Assembly: GCF_051401765.1 (NCBI RefSeq)
Contig: NW_027480468.1
Span: 2,170,001 to 2,234,000 of the forward strand
Length of the DNA stretch: 64,000 nucleotides
Direction: 5' to 3'
From: Calliopsis andreniformis
Taxonomy: Eukaryota; Arthropoda; Insecta; Hymenoptera; Andrenidae
The stretch's first letter is position 1. Each line of letters begins with the position of its first letter. The position numbers and the translations under genes were made by a program. Shown in pieces: positions 12,301 through 24,180 of the stretch. The notes under the pieces are model-generated. The model was not told the DNA's origin. It saw nothing but the letters and a program-made list of their open reading frames with translations, and did no database searches.

Positions 12301-14450
12301 CAATCTGCAACCTTCATATCTCTATCCACAAACATCAATTCTCATCACTCAGCCATCAACACTCAGTCCCGTATCCTCAATCTTCAATCGTCAAACCTCA
12401 ATCCTCAATCCCCAATCCTCAATCTTCAATCCTCAATACTCAATCTTCAATCCTCAATCCTCAATCCACAACCTTCAATCATCAATATTCAATCTTCAAT
12501 CCTCAATCTTCGATCCTCAACCCTCAATCCTCAATCCTCAATCCTCAATCCTCAATGTTCAATCCTCAATACCCAATCTTCATTCTTCAATAATCAATAC
12601 TCAATCTTCAATACTCAATCCTCAATCCTCAATCCTCAATCCTCAATCCTCAGTCCTCAATCCTCAACCTTCAATCCTCAATACTCAATCTTCAATCCTC
12701 AATCCTCAATCCTCAATCCTCAATCCTCAATCCTCAATCCTCAATCCTCAATCCTCATTCTTCAATCCTCAATACCCAATCCTCTATCTTCAATCCTCAA
12801 TCCTCAATCCTCAATTCTCAATCCTCAGTCCTCAATCCTCAGACCTCAGACATCAATACTCAACCCTCAGTCCTCGTCCTCAATCCACAACACTCAATCC
12901 TCAATCATCGACCTTCAATCATCAATATTCAATCTTCAGTCCTCAATCCTCAATCCTCAATCCTCAATGTTCAAACCGCAATACCCAATCCTCAATCTTC
13001 AATCCTCAATCCTCAATCCTCAATCCTTAATCCTCAATCCTCAATCGTCTATCCTCAATACCCAATCTTCAATCTTGAATACTCAATACTCAATCTTCAA
13101 TACTCAATCCTCAATCCTCAATCCTCAATCCTCAATCCTCAGTCCTCAATCCTCAATCTTCAATCCTCAATACCCAATCTTCAATCTTCAATCCTCGATC
13201 CTCAATCCTCAATCCCCAATCCTCAATCCTCAATCCACAGTCCTCAAACCACAATTCTGAATCCTCAATCCTGAATCCTCAATATTCAGCCCTCAGTCCT
13301 CAACAATCAGTTGTCAATCCTCAATCCCCAATAGAATATCCTCAATTCACAGTTTTCAATACTCAATACTCAATCTGCAATCTTCAAATCTCCATCCACA
13401 AACATCAATTCTCATCACTCAACACTCAACACTCAGTCCTCAATGTTCAATCCTCAATCCTCAATATTCGATCCTCAATCCTCAATCCTCAATCCTCAAT
13501 CCTCAATCCTCAATACTCAATCCTCAATCCTCAATCCTCAATCTTCAATCCTCAATACTCAATCTTCAATCCTCAATCCTCAATCCTCAATCCTCAGTCC
13601 TCATTCTTCAATCCTCAATACAGAATCCTCAATCTTCAATCCTCAATCCTCAATCCTCAATTCTCAATCCTCTATCCTCAATCCTCAGACCTCAAACAGC
13701 AATACTCAACCCTCAGTCCTGGTCCTGAATCCACAACCCTCAATCCTCAATCCTCAACGTTCAATCATCAATATTCAATCTTCAATCCTCAACCCTCAAT
13801 CCTCAATCCTCAATCCTGAATCCTCAATGTTCAATCCTCAATACCCAATCTTCAATCCTCAACCCTCAACCCTCAATCCTCAATCCCTAATCCTCAATCC
13901 TCAATCCTCAGTCCTCAAACCACAGTCCTGAATCCTCAATCCTGAATCCTCAATCTTCAGCCCTCAGTCCTCAACAATCAGTTGTCAATCCTCAATCCTC
14001 ACTAGAATATCCTCATTTCAGAGTTTTCCATACGCAATACTCAATCTGCAACCTTCATATCTCTATCCACAAACATCAATTCTCATCACTCAGCCATCAA
14101 CACTCAGTCCCGTATCCTCAACCTTCAATCGTCAAACCTCAATCCTCAATCCCCAATCCTCAATCTTCAATCCTCAATACTCAATCTTCAATCCTCAATC
14201 CTCAATCCACAACCTTCAATCATCAATATTCAATCTTCAATCCTCAATCTTCGATCCTCAACCCTCAATCCTCAATCCTCAATCCTCAATCCTCAATGTT
14301 CAATCCTCAATACCCAATCTTCATTCTTCAATCCTCAATACTCAATCTTCAATACTCAATCCTCAATCCTCAATCCTCAATCCTCAATCCTCAGTCCTCA
14401 ATCCTCAATCTTCAATCCTCAATACTCAATCTTCAATCCTCAATCCTCAA
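9294..14450 (+). repeat. 5.6-kb higher-order repeat, copy 2 (490-bp deletion)
   Basis: Direct tandem copy of 3661-9293. Matching landmarks are ATG positions 4680/10313, 5119/10752, 5582/11208, 6866/12002, 8300/13443 and 9153/14296. The offset falls from 5626 to 5136 between about 11870 and 11930, a loss of 490 bp, which is exactly 70 heptamers. The loss removes one alpha island (core 6452 in copy 1). Elsewhere the two copies differ by rare substitutions, so the duplication looks recent. Confidence 0.88.
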
Positions 14451-15744
14451 TCCTCAATCCTCAATCCTCAATCCTCAATCCTCAATGCTCAATCCTCATT
14501 CTTCAATCCTCAATACCCAATCCTCAATCTTCAATCCTCAATCCTCATTCCTCAATCCTCAGTAATCAATCCTCAATACTCAATCTTCAAACTTCAATCC
14601 TCAATCCTCGATCCTCAATCCTCAATCCTCAGTCCCCAATCATCAATCTTCAATCCTCAATCCTCAATACTCAATCTTCAATGCTCAATCCTCAATCCTC
14701 AATTCTCAATCCTCAACGTTAAATCCTCAATAACCAATCTTCAATCTTCAATCCTCGATCCTCAATCCTCAATCCCCAATACTCAATACTCAATCCTCAG
14801 TCCTCAAACCACAATCCTGAATCCTCAATCCTGAATCCTCAATCTTCAGCCCTCAGGCCTCAACAATCAGTTGTCAATCCTCAATCCTCACTAGAATACC
14901 CTCAGTTCAGAGCTTTCCATACGCAATACTCAATCTGCAATCTTCATATCTCTATCCACAAACATCAATTCTCATCACTCAACCCTCAACACTCAGTCCA
15001 CAATCCTCAAACTTCAGTCCTCAATACTCAATGTCCAATCCTCAATCCTCAATCTTCAATCCTCAGTACTCAATCCTCAATCGCCGATCCTCAATCCCCA
15101 ATCCTCAATATTCAATCCTCAACCCTCAATCCTCAATCCTCAATCCTCAATCCTCAATCCTCAATCCTCAATCCTCAATCCTCATTCTTCAATCCTCAAT
15201 ACCCAATCCTAAATCTTCAATCCTCAATCCTCAATCCTCAACCCTCAATCCTCAATCCTCAGTCCTCAGTCCTCAAACCTCAATCCTCAACCCTCAGCCC
15301 TCACCGTCAATCCTCAATCCTCAATCCTCAATCCTCAATCTTCAATCCTCAATACTCAATCTTCAATCCTCAATCCTCAATTCTCAATCCTCAATACTCA
15401 ATCCTCAATCGTCAATCCTCAATCCCCAATCCTCAATCTTCAATACTCAATCCTCAATCCTCATACCTCAATCCTCAGTAATCAATCCTCAATACTGAAT
15501 CTTCAAACTTCAGTCCTCAATCCTCGATCCTCAATCCTCAATCCTCAGTCCCCAATCATCAATCTTCAATCCTCAATCCTCAATCCTCAATCCTCAATCC
15601 TCAATCCTCAATCCTCAATCCTCAATCTTCAATTCTCAATACTCAATCATCAATCCCCAATCCTCAATCCTCAGTCCTCAATCCTCAAACATCAATCCTC
15701 AACCCTCAGCCCTCATCCTCAATTCTCAATCCCCAATCCTCAAT
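14451..15744 (+). repeat. Variant heptamers with alpha-A2 island and block shared with 35 kb
   Basis: Contains the A2 island at 14804-14999. The part from about 15110 to 15700 matches about 35330-35930, including shared TCATACC, TCAGTAA and TCAAACT-type units. The part from about 14560 to 15110 resembles 22760-23320. No gene is visible. Confidence 0.75.
14804..14999 (+). repeat. Alpha-A2 island, reference copy (28 heptamers)
   Basis: 196 bp, exactly 28 units. It differs from alpha-A by TCACTAG in place of TCAATAG, AGAGCTT-TCCATAC in place of ACAGTTT-TCAATAC, and GCAATAC. Nearly identical copies have cores near 18138, 23096, 26492, 29977 and 38731. Related forms with AATATCC lie near 5530, 7123, 8857, 11162, 12259, 13999, 25605, 29146 and 42466. 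Confidence 0.88.
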
Positions 15745-16603
15745 CCTCAATCTTCAATCCTCAATAATAAATCTTCAATCCTCAATCCTCAGTCCTCAAA
15801 CCTCAATTCTGTATCCTCAATCCTGAATCCTCAATCTTCAGCCCTCAGTCCTCAACAATCAGTTGTTAATCCTCAATCCTCAATAGAATATCCTCAATTC
15901 ACATTTCTCAATACTCAATGCTCAATCTGCAATCTTCAAACCTCTATCCACAAACACCAATTCTCATCACTCAACCATCAACACTCAGTCCTCAATGTTC
16001 AATCCTCAATCCTCAACCCACAATCCTCAATCATCAATATTCAGTCCTCAATACTCAATCTTCAATCCTCAATACTCAATCCTCAATCCTCAATCCTCAT
16101 TCTTCAATCCTCAATACCAAATCCTCAATCTTCAATCCTCAATCCTCAATCCTCATTCTTCAATCCTCAATACCCAATCCTAAATCTTTAACCCTCAATC
16201 CTCAATCCTCAATTCTCAATCCTCAATCTTCAGTCCTCAGTCCTCAAACCTCAATCCTCAACCCTCAGCCCTCATCGTCAATCCTCAGTTCAAAATCCTC
16301 AATCCTCAATCTTCAATCCTGAATACACAATCTTCAATCCTCAATTCTCAATACTCAATCCTCAGTACTCAATCCTCAATCGTCAATCCTCAATCACCAA
16401 TCCTCAATCCTCATTCTTCAATCCTTAATACCCAATCCTCAATCTTCAATCCTCAATCCTCAATCCTCAATTCTCAATCCTCAATCCTCAATCCTCAGAC
16501 CTCAGACATCAATACTCAACCCTCAGTCCTCGTCCTCAATCCACAGCCCTCAATCCTCTATCCTCAATCATCAATCATCATTATTCAGTCTTCCGCCCTC
16601 AAT
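15745..16603 (+). repeat. 859-bp tandem repeat unit, copy 1
   Basis: The unit CAATAATAAA at 15762 recurs at 16621 (offset 859), as do the ATG landmarks 15918/16777 and 15995/16854. It includes one alpha island (core near 15881) and an H-type module ending in the rare TCATTAT and TCTTCCG-like units near 16580. Confidence 0.86.
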
Positions 16604-17462
16604 CCTCAATCCTCAATCCTCAATAATAAATCTTCAATCCTCAATCCTCAGTCCTCAAACCTCAATTCTGTATCCTCAATCCTGAATCCTCAATCTTCAG
16701 CCCTCAGTCCTCAACAATCAGTTGTTAATCCTCAATCCTCAATAGAATATCCTCAATTCACATTTCTCAATACTCAATGCTCAATCTGCAATCTTCAAAC
16801 CTCTATCCACAAACACCAATTCTCATCACTCAACCATCAACACTCAGTCCTCAATGTTCAATCCTCAATCCTCAACCCACAATCCTCAATCATCAATATT
16901 CAATCCTCAATACTCAATCTTCAATCCTCAATACTCAATCCTCAATCCTCAATCCTCATTCTTCAATCCTCAATACCAAATCCTCAACCTTCAATCCTCA
17001 ATCCTCAATCCTCATTCTTCAATCCTGAATACCCAATCCTAAATCTTTAACCCTCAATCCTCAATCCTCAATTCTCAATCCTCAATCCTCAGTCCTCAGT
17101 CGTCAAACCTCAATTCTCAACCCTCAGCCCTCATCGTCAATCCTCAATCCAAAATCCTCAATCCTCAATCTTCAATCCTGAATACACAATCTTCAATCCT
17201 CAATTCTCAATACTCAATCCTCAATACTCAATCCTCAATCGTCAATCCTCAATCACCAATCCTCAATCCTCATTCTTCAATCCTTAATACCCAATCCTCA
17301 ATCTTCAATCCTCAATCCTCAATCCTCAATTGTCAATCCTCAATCCTCAATCCTCAGACCTCAGACATCAATACTCAACCCTCAGTCCTCGTCCTCAATC
17401 CACAGCCCTCAATCCTCAATCCTCAATCATCAATCATCATTATTCAGTCTTCCGTCCTCAAT
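16604..17462 (+). repeat. 859-bp tandem repeat unit, copy 2
   Basis: Direct copy of 15745-16603 with only scattered substitutions. The alpha island core lies near 16740. The right end carries the same TCATTAT then TCAGTCT-TCCGTCC sequence near 17445. Confidence 0.86.
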
Positions 17463-18600
17463 CCTCAATCCTCAATCCTCAATCCTCAATCCTCAATCCT
17501 CAATGTTCAATCCGCAATCCTCAATCCTCAATCCTCAGTCCTCAAACTTCAATCCTCAATTCTCAATCTTCAATCTTCAATCCTCAGACCTCAAACATCA
17601 ATTCTCATCACTCAACCCTCAACACTCAGTCCTCAATGTTCAATCCTCAATCCTCAATTCACAATCCTCAATACTCAATCTTCAATCCTCAATCCACAAA
17701 CAACATTTCTCATCACTCAACCCTCAACTCTCAGTCCCCAGTCCTCAATCTTCAATACTCAATCCTCAATCCTCAATCCTCAAACCTCAACATTCAATCC
17801 TCAATACTCAATCTTCAATCCTCAATCCTCAATCCTCAATCCTCAATCTTCAATACTCAATCCTCAATCCTCAATCCTCAATCCTCATTCTTCAATCCTC
17901 AATACCCAATCCTCAATCTTCAATCCTCAATCCTCAATCCTCAATCCTCAATTCTCAATCCTCAATGTTAAATCCTCAATAACCAATCTTCAATCTTCAA
18001 TCCTCGATCCTCAATCCTCAATCCCCAATCCTCAATCCTCAATCCTCAGTCCTCAAACCACAATCCTGAATCCTCAATCCTGAATCCTCAATCTTCAGCC
18101 CTCAGGCCTCAACAATCAGTTGTCAATCCTCAATCCTCACTAGAATACCCTCAGTTCAGAGCTTTCCATACGCAATACTCAATCTGCAATCTTCATATCT
18201 CTATCCACAAACATCAATTCTCATCACTCAACCCTCAACACTCAGTCCACAATCCTCAAACTTCAGTCCTCAATACTCAATGTTCAATCCTCAATCCTCA
18301 ATCTTCAATCCTCAGTACTCAATCCTCAACCGCCGATCCTCAATCACCAATCCTCAATCTTCAATCCTCAATCCTCAATCCTCAATCCTCAATCCTCAAT
18401 CCTCAATCCCCGGACCTCAAACATCAATACTCAACCCTCAGTCCTCGTCCTCAATCCACAACACTCAATCCTCAATCCACAAACTTCAATCATCAATATT
18501 CAATCTTCAGTCCCCAATCCTCAATCCTCAATCCTCAATGTTCAATCCGCAATACCCAATCCTCAATCTTCAATCCTCAATCCACAATCCTCAATCCTCA
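17463..18600 (+). repeat. Variant heptamers with two 3'-half island fragments and one A2 island
   Basis: Island fragments lie at about 17585-17645 and 17690-17735. Each has only the right half of the alpha pattern (the ACAAACA-like unit, TCATCAC, TCAACCC, TCAGTCC) and lacks the TCAATAG-AATATCC core. A full A2 island has its core near 18138. The part from 18242 to 18530 matches 33301-33590 (offset 15059). Confidence 0.75.
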
Positions 18601-20880
18601 ATCCTCAATCCTCAATCCTCAGTCCTCAAACCTCAATCCTGAATCCTCAATCCTGAATCCTCAATCTTCAGCCATCAGTCCTCAACAATCAGTTGTCAAT
18701 CCTCAATCCTCAATAGAATATCCTCAATTCACAGCTTTCAATTCTCCATGCTCAATCTGCAATCTTCAAACCTCTATCCACAAACACCAATTCTCATCAC
18801 TCAACCCTCAACTCTCAGTCCCCAGTCCTCAATCTTCAATCCTCAATCCTCAATCCTCAATCCTCAAACCTCAACATTCAATCCTCAATACTCAATCTTC
18901 AATCCTCAATCCTCAATCCTCAATCCTCAATCTTCAATACTCAATCCTCAATCCTCAATCCTCAATCCTCATTCTTCAATCCTCAATACCCAATCCTCAA
19001 TCTTCAATCCTCAATCCTCAATCCTCAATTCTCAATCCTCAATCCTCAGTCCTCAGTCCTCAAACCTCAATCCTCAAGCCTCAGCCCTCATCGTGAATCC
19101 TCAATCCTCAATCCTCAATCCCCAATCCTCAATCTTCAATCCTGAATACACAATCTTCAATCCTCAATCCTCAATTCTCAATCCTCAATACTCAATCCTC
19201 AATCGTCAATCCTCAATCCCCAATCCTCAATCTTCAATCCTCAATCCTGAATCCTCAATCCTCAATCCACAGCCCTCAATCCTCAATCTTCAATCCTCAA
19301 TACTCAATCTTCAATCCTCAATCCTCAATTCTCAATCCTCAATACTCAATCCTCAATCGTCAATCCTCAATCCCCAATCCTCAATCTTCAATACTCAATC
19401 CTCAATCCTCATACCTCAATCCTCAGTAATCAATCCTCAATACTGAATCTTCAAACTTCAGTCCTCAATCCTCGATCCTCAATCCTCAATCCTCAGTCCC
19501 CAATCATCAATCTTCAATCCTCAATCCTCGATCCTCAATCCTCAATCCTCAATCCTCAATCCTCAATCCGCAATCTTCAATTCTCAATACTCAATCATCA
19601 ATCCCCAATCCTCAATCCTCAGTCCTCAATCCTCAAACATCAATCCTCAACCCTCAGCCCTCATCCTCAATTCTCAATCCCCAATCCTCAAGCCTCAACC
19701 TTGAATCCTCAATAATCAATCTTCAATCCTCAATCCTCAGTCCTCAAAACTCAATTCTGAATCCTCAATCCTGAATCCTCAATCTTCAGCCCTCAGTCCT
19801 CAACAATCAGTTGTCAATCCTCAATCCTCAATAGAATATCCTCAATTCACAGCTTTCAATTCTCCATGCGCAATCTGCAATCTTCAAACCTCTATCCACA
19901 AACACCAATTCTCATCACTCAACCCTCAACTCTCAGTCCCCAGTCCTCAATCTTCAATCCTCAATCCTCAATCCTCAATCCTCAAACCTCAACATTCAAT
20001 CCTCAATACTCAATCTTCAATCCTCAATCCTCAATCCTCAATCCTCAATCTTCAATACCCAATCCTCAATCCTCAATCCTCAATCCTCATTCTTCAATCC
20101 TCAATACCCAATCCTGAATCTTCAATCCTCAATCCTCAATCCTCAATTCTCAATCCTCAATCCTCAGTCCTCAGTCCTCAAACCTCAATCCTCAAGCCTC
20201 AGCCCTCATCGTGAATCCTCAATCCTCAATCCTCAATCCTCAATCCTCAATCTTCAATCCTGAATACACAATCTTCAATCCTCAATCCTCAATTCTCAAT
20301 CCTCAATACTCAATCCTCAATCCTCAATCCTCAATCCCCAATCCTCAATCTTCAATCCTCAATCCTGAATCCTCAATCCTGAAACCTCATTCTTCAGCCC
20401 TCAGTCCTCAACAATCAGTTGTCAATCCTCAATCCTCAATAGAATATCGTCAGTTCAGAGTTTTCCATACGCAATACTCAATCTGCAATCTTCATATCTC
20501 TATCCACAAACATCAATTCTCACCACTCAACCCTGAACAATCAGTCCCCAATCCTCAATATTCAATCCTCAACCCTCAATCCTCAATCCTCAATCCTCAA
20601 TCCTCAATCCTCAATCCTCAATCCTCAATCCTCATTCTTCAATCCTCAATACCCAATCCTAAATCTTCAATCCTCAATCCTCAATCCTCAATCCTCAATC
20701 CTCAATCCTCAGTCCTCAGTAATCAATCATCAATACTGAATCTTCAAACTTCAGTCCTCAATCCTCGATCCTCAATCCTCAATCCTCAGTCCCCAATCAT
20801 CAATCTTCAATCCTCAATCCTCAATCCTCAATCCTCAATCCTCAATCCTCAATCCTCAATCCTCAATCTTCAATTCTCAA
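18601..20880 (+). repeat. Three related ~1.1-1.3-kb repeats with alpha islands
   Basis: Alpha cores near 18712, 19830 and 21122 are each followed by the same block (CAACATT-type unit, TCATTCT, later a TCATCGT slip followed by GAATCC). Spacings are 1118 and 1292 bp. A further alpha core, of the variant with TCGTC after AATA, lies near 20448. The part from about 19380 to 20140 recurs at about 35650-36410 (offset 16270). Confidence 0.78.
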
Positions 20881-22177
20881 TACTCAATCATCAATCCCCA
20901 ATCCTCAATCCTCAGTCCTCAAACCTCAAACATCAATCCTCAACCCTCAGCCCTCATCCTCAATTCTCAATCCCCAATCCTCAATCCTCAACCTTGAATC
21001 CTCAATAATCAATCTTCAATCCTCAATCCTCAGTCCTCAAAACTCAATTCTGAATCCTCAATCCTGAATCCTCAATCTTCAGCCCTCAGTCCTCAACAAT
21101 CAGTTGTCAATCCTCAATCCTCAATAGAATATGCTCAATTCACAGCTTTCAATTCTCCATGCTCAATCTGCAATCTTCAAACCTCTATCCACAAACACCA
21201 ATTCTCATCACTCAACCCTCAACTCTCAGTCCCCAGTCCTCAACCTTCAATCCTCAATCCTCAATCCTCAATCCTCAAACCTCAACATTCAATCCTCAAT
21301 ACTCAATCTTCAATCCTCAATCCTCAATCCTCAATCCTCAATCTTCAATACTCAATCCTCAATCCTCAATCCTCAATCCTCATTCTTCAATCCTCAATAC
21401 CCAATCCTCAATCTTCAATCCTCAATCCTCAATCCTCAATTCTCAATTCTCAATCCTCAGTCCTCAGTCCTCAAACCTCAATCCTCAAGCCTCAGCCCTC
21501 ATCGTGAATCCTCAATCCTCAATCCTCAATCCTCAATCCTCAATCTTCAATCCTGAATACACAATCTTCAATCCTCAATCCTCAATTCTCAATCCTCAAT
21601 ACTCAATCCTCAATCGTCAATCCTCAATCCCCAATCCTCAATCTTCAATCCTCAATCCTGAATCCTCAATCCTCAATCCACAGTCCTCAATCTTCAATCC
21701 TCAATCATCAATCATCATTATTCAGTCTTCCGTCCTCAATCCTCAATCCTCAATCCTCAATCCTCAATGTTCAATCCGCATTCCTCAATCCTCAATCCTC
21801 AGTCTTCAAACCTCAATCCTCAATTCTCAATCTTCAATCTTCAATCCTCAGACCTCAAACATCAATCCTAGATCCTCGATCCTGAATCCTCAATCTTCAG
21901 CCCTCAGTCCTCAACAACCAGTATGTCAATCCTCAATCCTCAATAGAATATCCTCAATTCACAGTTTTCAATACTCAATACCCAATCTGCAATCTTCAAA
22001 CCTCTATCAACAAACATCAATTCTCATCACTCAACCATCAACGCTCAGTCCTCAATGTTCAATCCTCAATCCTCAATTCACAATCCTCAATCGTCAGTCT
22101 TCAATCCTCAATCCCCAGTCCTCAATCTTCAATGCTCAATCTTTAATCCTCAATCCTCAATCCTCAATCCTCAATCC

Positions 22178-22380
22178 TCAATATTCAACACACAACCCTC
22201 AACCACGAATCGTCAATACACAACAATCAATCCTCAATTCTCAATACTCAATAAAATATCCTGAATTCTCATGGTTCAATACTCAATCCGCAATATTCAA
22301 TAATCATATCTCAATCCTCAAACATCAATTCTAAACACTCAATCCTCAACACTCAGTACTCTCTCTTCAATCCTCCATCC
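22178..22380 (+). repeat. Beta-B island, reference copy (29 heptamers)
   Basis: 203 bp, exactly 29 units. Landmarks are TCAATAT-TCAACAC, ACAACCC, ACAACAA, TCAATAA-AATATCC, TGAATTC-TCATGGT, GCAATAT, TCATATC, TCAAACA, TAAACAC, TCTCTCT and TCCATCC. From the AATATCC unit to the right end it aligns heptamer by heptamer with alpha-A, so the two share ancestry. Other copies have cores near 831, 1643, 34611, 37883, 50001 and 52763. Confidence 0.88.
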
Positions 22381-22478
22381 TCAACCCTCAATCATCAAGC
22401 GTCAATCCTCAATCCTCAATCCTCAACCCTCAATCCTCAGTCCTCAAACCTCAATCCCGAATACTCAATCCTGAATCC

Positions 22479-22639
22479 TCAACCTTCAGCCCTCAGTCCT
22501 CAGCAATCAATTGTCAATCCTCAATCCTCAATAGAATATCCTCAATTGACAGCTTTCAATACTCAATCCCCATTCTTCAATCTTCAAATCTCAACCCACA
22601 AACATCAATTCCCATCACTAAACCCTCAACTCTAAGTCC
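22479..22639 (+). repeat. Alpha-C island, reference copy (23 heptamers)
   Basis: 161 bp, exactly 23 units. The left part carries TCAGCAA-TCAATTG, the core TCAATAG-AATATCC, then TCAATTG-ACAGCTT, CCATTCT, CCATCAC and TAAGTCC. C islands follow B islands by about 276-282 bp in five places (1113, 1919, 22527, 34890, 38164). Related copies occur near 52001 and 60419 without a B partner so close. Confidence 0.85.
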
Positions 22640-23353
22640 TCAATCTTCAATCCTCAATCCTCAATCCTCAATCTTCAGTCCTCAATACCCAGTCCTTAAT
22701 CTTCAATCCTCAATCCTCAATCCTCAATCTTCAATACTCAATCCTCAATCCTCATTCCTCAATCCTCAGTAATCAATCCTCAATACTCAATCTTCAAACT
22801 TCAATCCTCAATCCTCGATCCTCAATCCTCAATCCTCAGTCCCCAATCATCAATCTTCAATCCTCAATCCTCAATACTCAATCTTCAATGCTCAATCCTC
22901 AATCCTCAATTCTCAATCCTCAACGTTAAATCCTCAATAACCAATCTTCAATCTTCAATCCTCGATCCTCAATCCTCAATCCCCAATACTCAATACTCAA
23001 TCCTCAGTCCTCAAACCACAATCCTGAATCCTCAATCCTGAATCCTCAATCTTCAGCCCTCAGGCCTCAACAATCAGTTGTCAATCCTCAATCCTCACTA
23101 GAATACCCTCAGTTCAGAGCTTTCCATACGCAATACTCAATCTGCAATCTTCATATCTCTATCCACAAACATCAATTCTCATCACTCAACCCTCAACACT
23201 CAGTCCACAATCCTCAAACTTCAGTCCTCAATACTCAATGTCCAATCCTCAATCCTCAATCTTCAATCCTCAGTACTCAATCCTCAATCGCCGATCCTCA
23301 ATCCCCAATCCTCAATCTTCAATCCACAATCCTCAATCCTCAATCCTCAATCC

Positions 23354-23457
23354 CCAGACCTCAAACATCAATACTCAACCCTCAGTCCTCGTCCTCAATC
23401 CACAACCCTCAATCCTCAATCCACAATCTTCAATCATCAATATTCAATCTTCAGTCC
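23354..23457 (+). repeat. H module with conserved 6-nt unit, reference copy
   Basis: 104 bp made of 14 heptamers and one hexamer (TCGTCC at 23389-23394). Order: CCAGACC, TCAAACA, TCAATAC, TCAACCC, TCAGTCC, TCGTCC, TCAATCC, ACAACCC, two TCAATCC, ACAATCT, TCAATCA, TCAATAT, TCAATCT, TCAGTCC. The module recurs across the window with TCGTCC or TGGTCC at the same place, for example near 2450, 4430, 4810, 7738, 28195, 45735, 51345 and 61630. The slip is thus inherited and does not arise anew each time. Confidence 0.85.
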
Positions 23458-23604
23458 TCAATCCTCAATCCTCAATCCTCAATGTTCAATCCGCAATACC
23501 CAATCCTCAATCTTCAATCCTCAATCCACAATCCTCAATCCTCAATCCTCAATCCTCAATCCTCAGTCCTCAAACCTCAATCCTGAATCCTCAATCCTGA
23601 ATCC

Positions 23605-24180
23605 TCAATCTTCAGACCTCAGTCCTCAACAATCAGTTGTCAATTCTCAATCCTCAATAGAATATCATCAATTCACAGATTTCAATACTCAATACTCAAT
23701 CTGCAATCTTTAAATCTCTATCCTCAAACACCAATTCTCGTCACTCAACCCTCAATACTCAGTCCCCAGTCCTCAATCTTCAATCCTCAATCCTCAATCC
23801 TCAATCCTCAATCCTCAACAATCAATCCTCAATACTCAATCTTCAATCCTCAATCCTCAATCCTCAATACTCAATCTTCAATCCTCAATCCTCAATCCTC
23901 AATCATCAATCTTCAATCATCAATATTGAATCTTCAGTCCTCAATCCTCAATCCTCAATCCTCAATCCTCAGTCCTCAAACCTCAATCCTGAATCCTCAA
24001 TCCTGAATCCTCAATCTTCAGACCTCAGTCCTCAACAATCAGTTGTCAATTCTCAATCCTCAATAGAATATCATCAATTCACAGTTTTCAATACTCAATA
24101 CTCAATCTGCAATCTTTAAATCTCTATCCTCAAACACCAATTCTCATCACTCAACCCTCAATACTCAGTCCCCAGTCCTC
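23605..24180 (+). repeat. 406-bp tandem duplication of an alpha island
   Basis: Alpha cores near 23655 and 24061 are 406 bp apart, exactly 58 heptamers. Both are preceded by TCAGACC and followed by CTTTAAA- and TCCTCAAACACC-type sequence specific to this local subfamily. This duplication is absent from the partner block at 39.2 kb. Confidence 0.8.

Larger units (their letters stand above)
20881..23950 (+). repeat. 3.07-kb block, copy 1 (partner at 36508)
   Basis: Matches 36508-39585 at an offset of 15627, then 15634 (one heptamer gained). Landmarks are ATG positions 21159/36786, 22055/37689 and 23238/38872. It contains alpha islands (cores near 21122, 21941, 22527, 23096, 23655) and a beta-B island (22178-22380). 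The partner has the same island order. Identity looks high throughout by eye. Confidence 0.85.

Noticed and set aside
21159..22334. Open frame of 391 codons, and similar long frames at 33060-34232 (390), 1898-2995 (365), 54973-55986 (337) and 27409-28419 (336)
   Set aside because: They are the repeat read in frame. The peptide is cyclic SSILNPQ in every + frame, overlapping frames are open at once, ATG and stops arise from single-base variants, and there is no codon bias, start context, splice signal or domain. Length follows from the absence of stop codons in the unit.
22178..22380. CENP-B-box-like protein binding site inside islands
   Set aside because: I looked for the TTCG...CGGGA pattern on both strands of the reference islands and saw no match; G is too rare on this strand and C too rare on the other.
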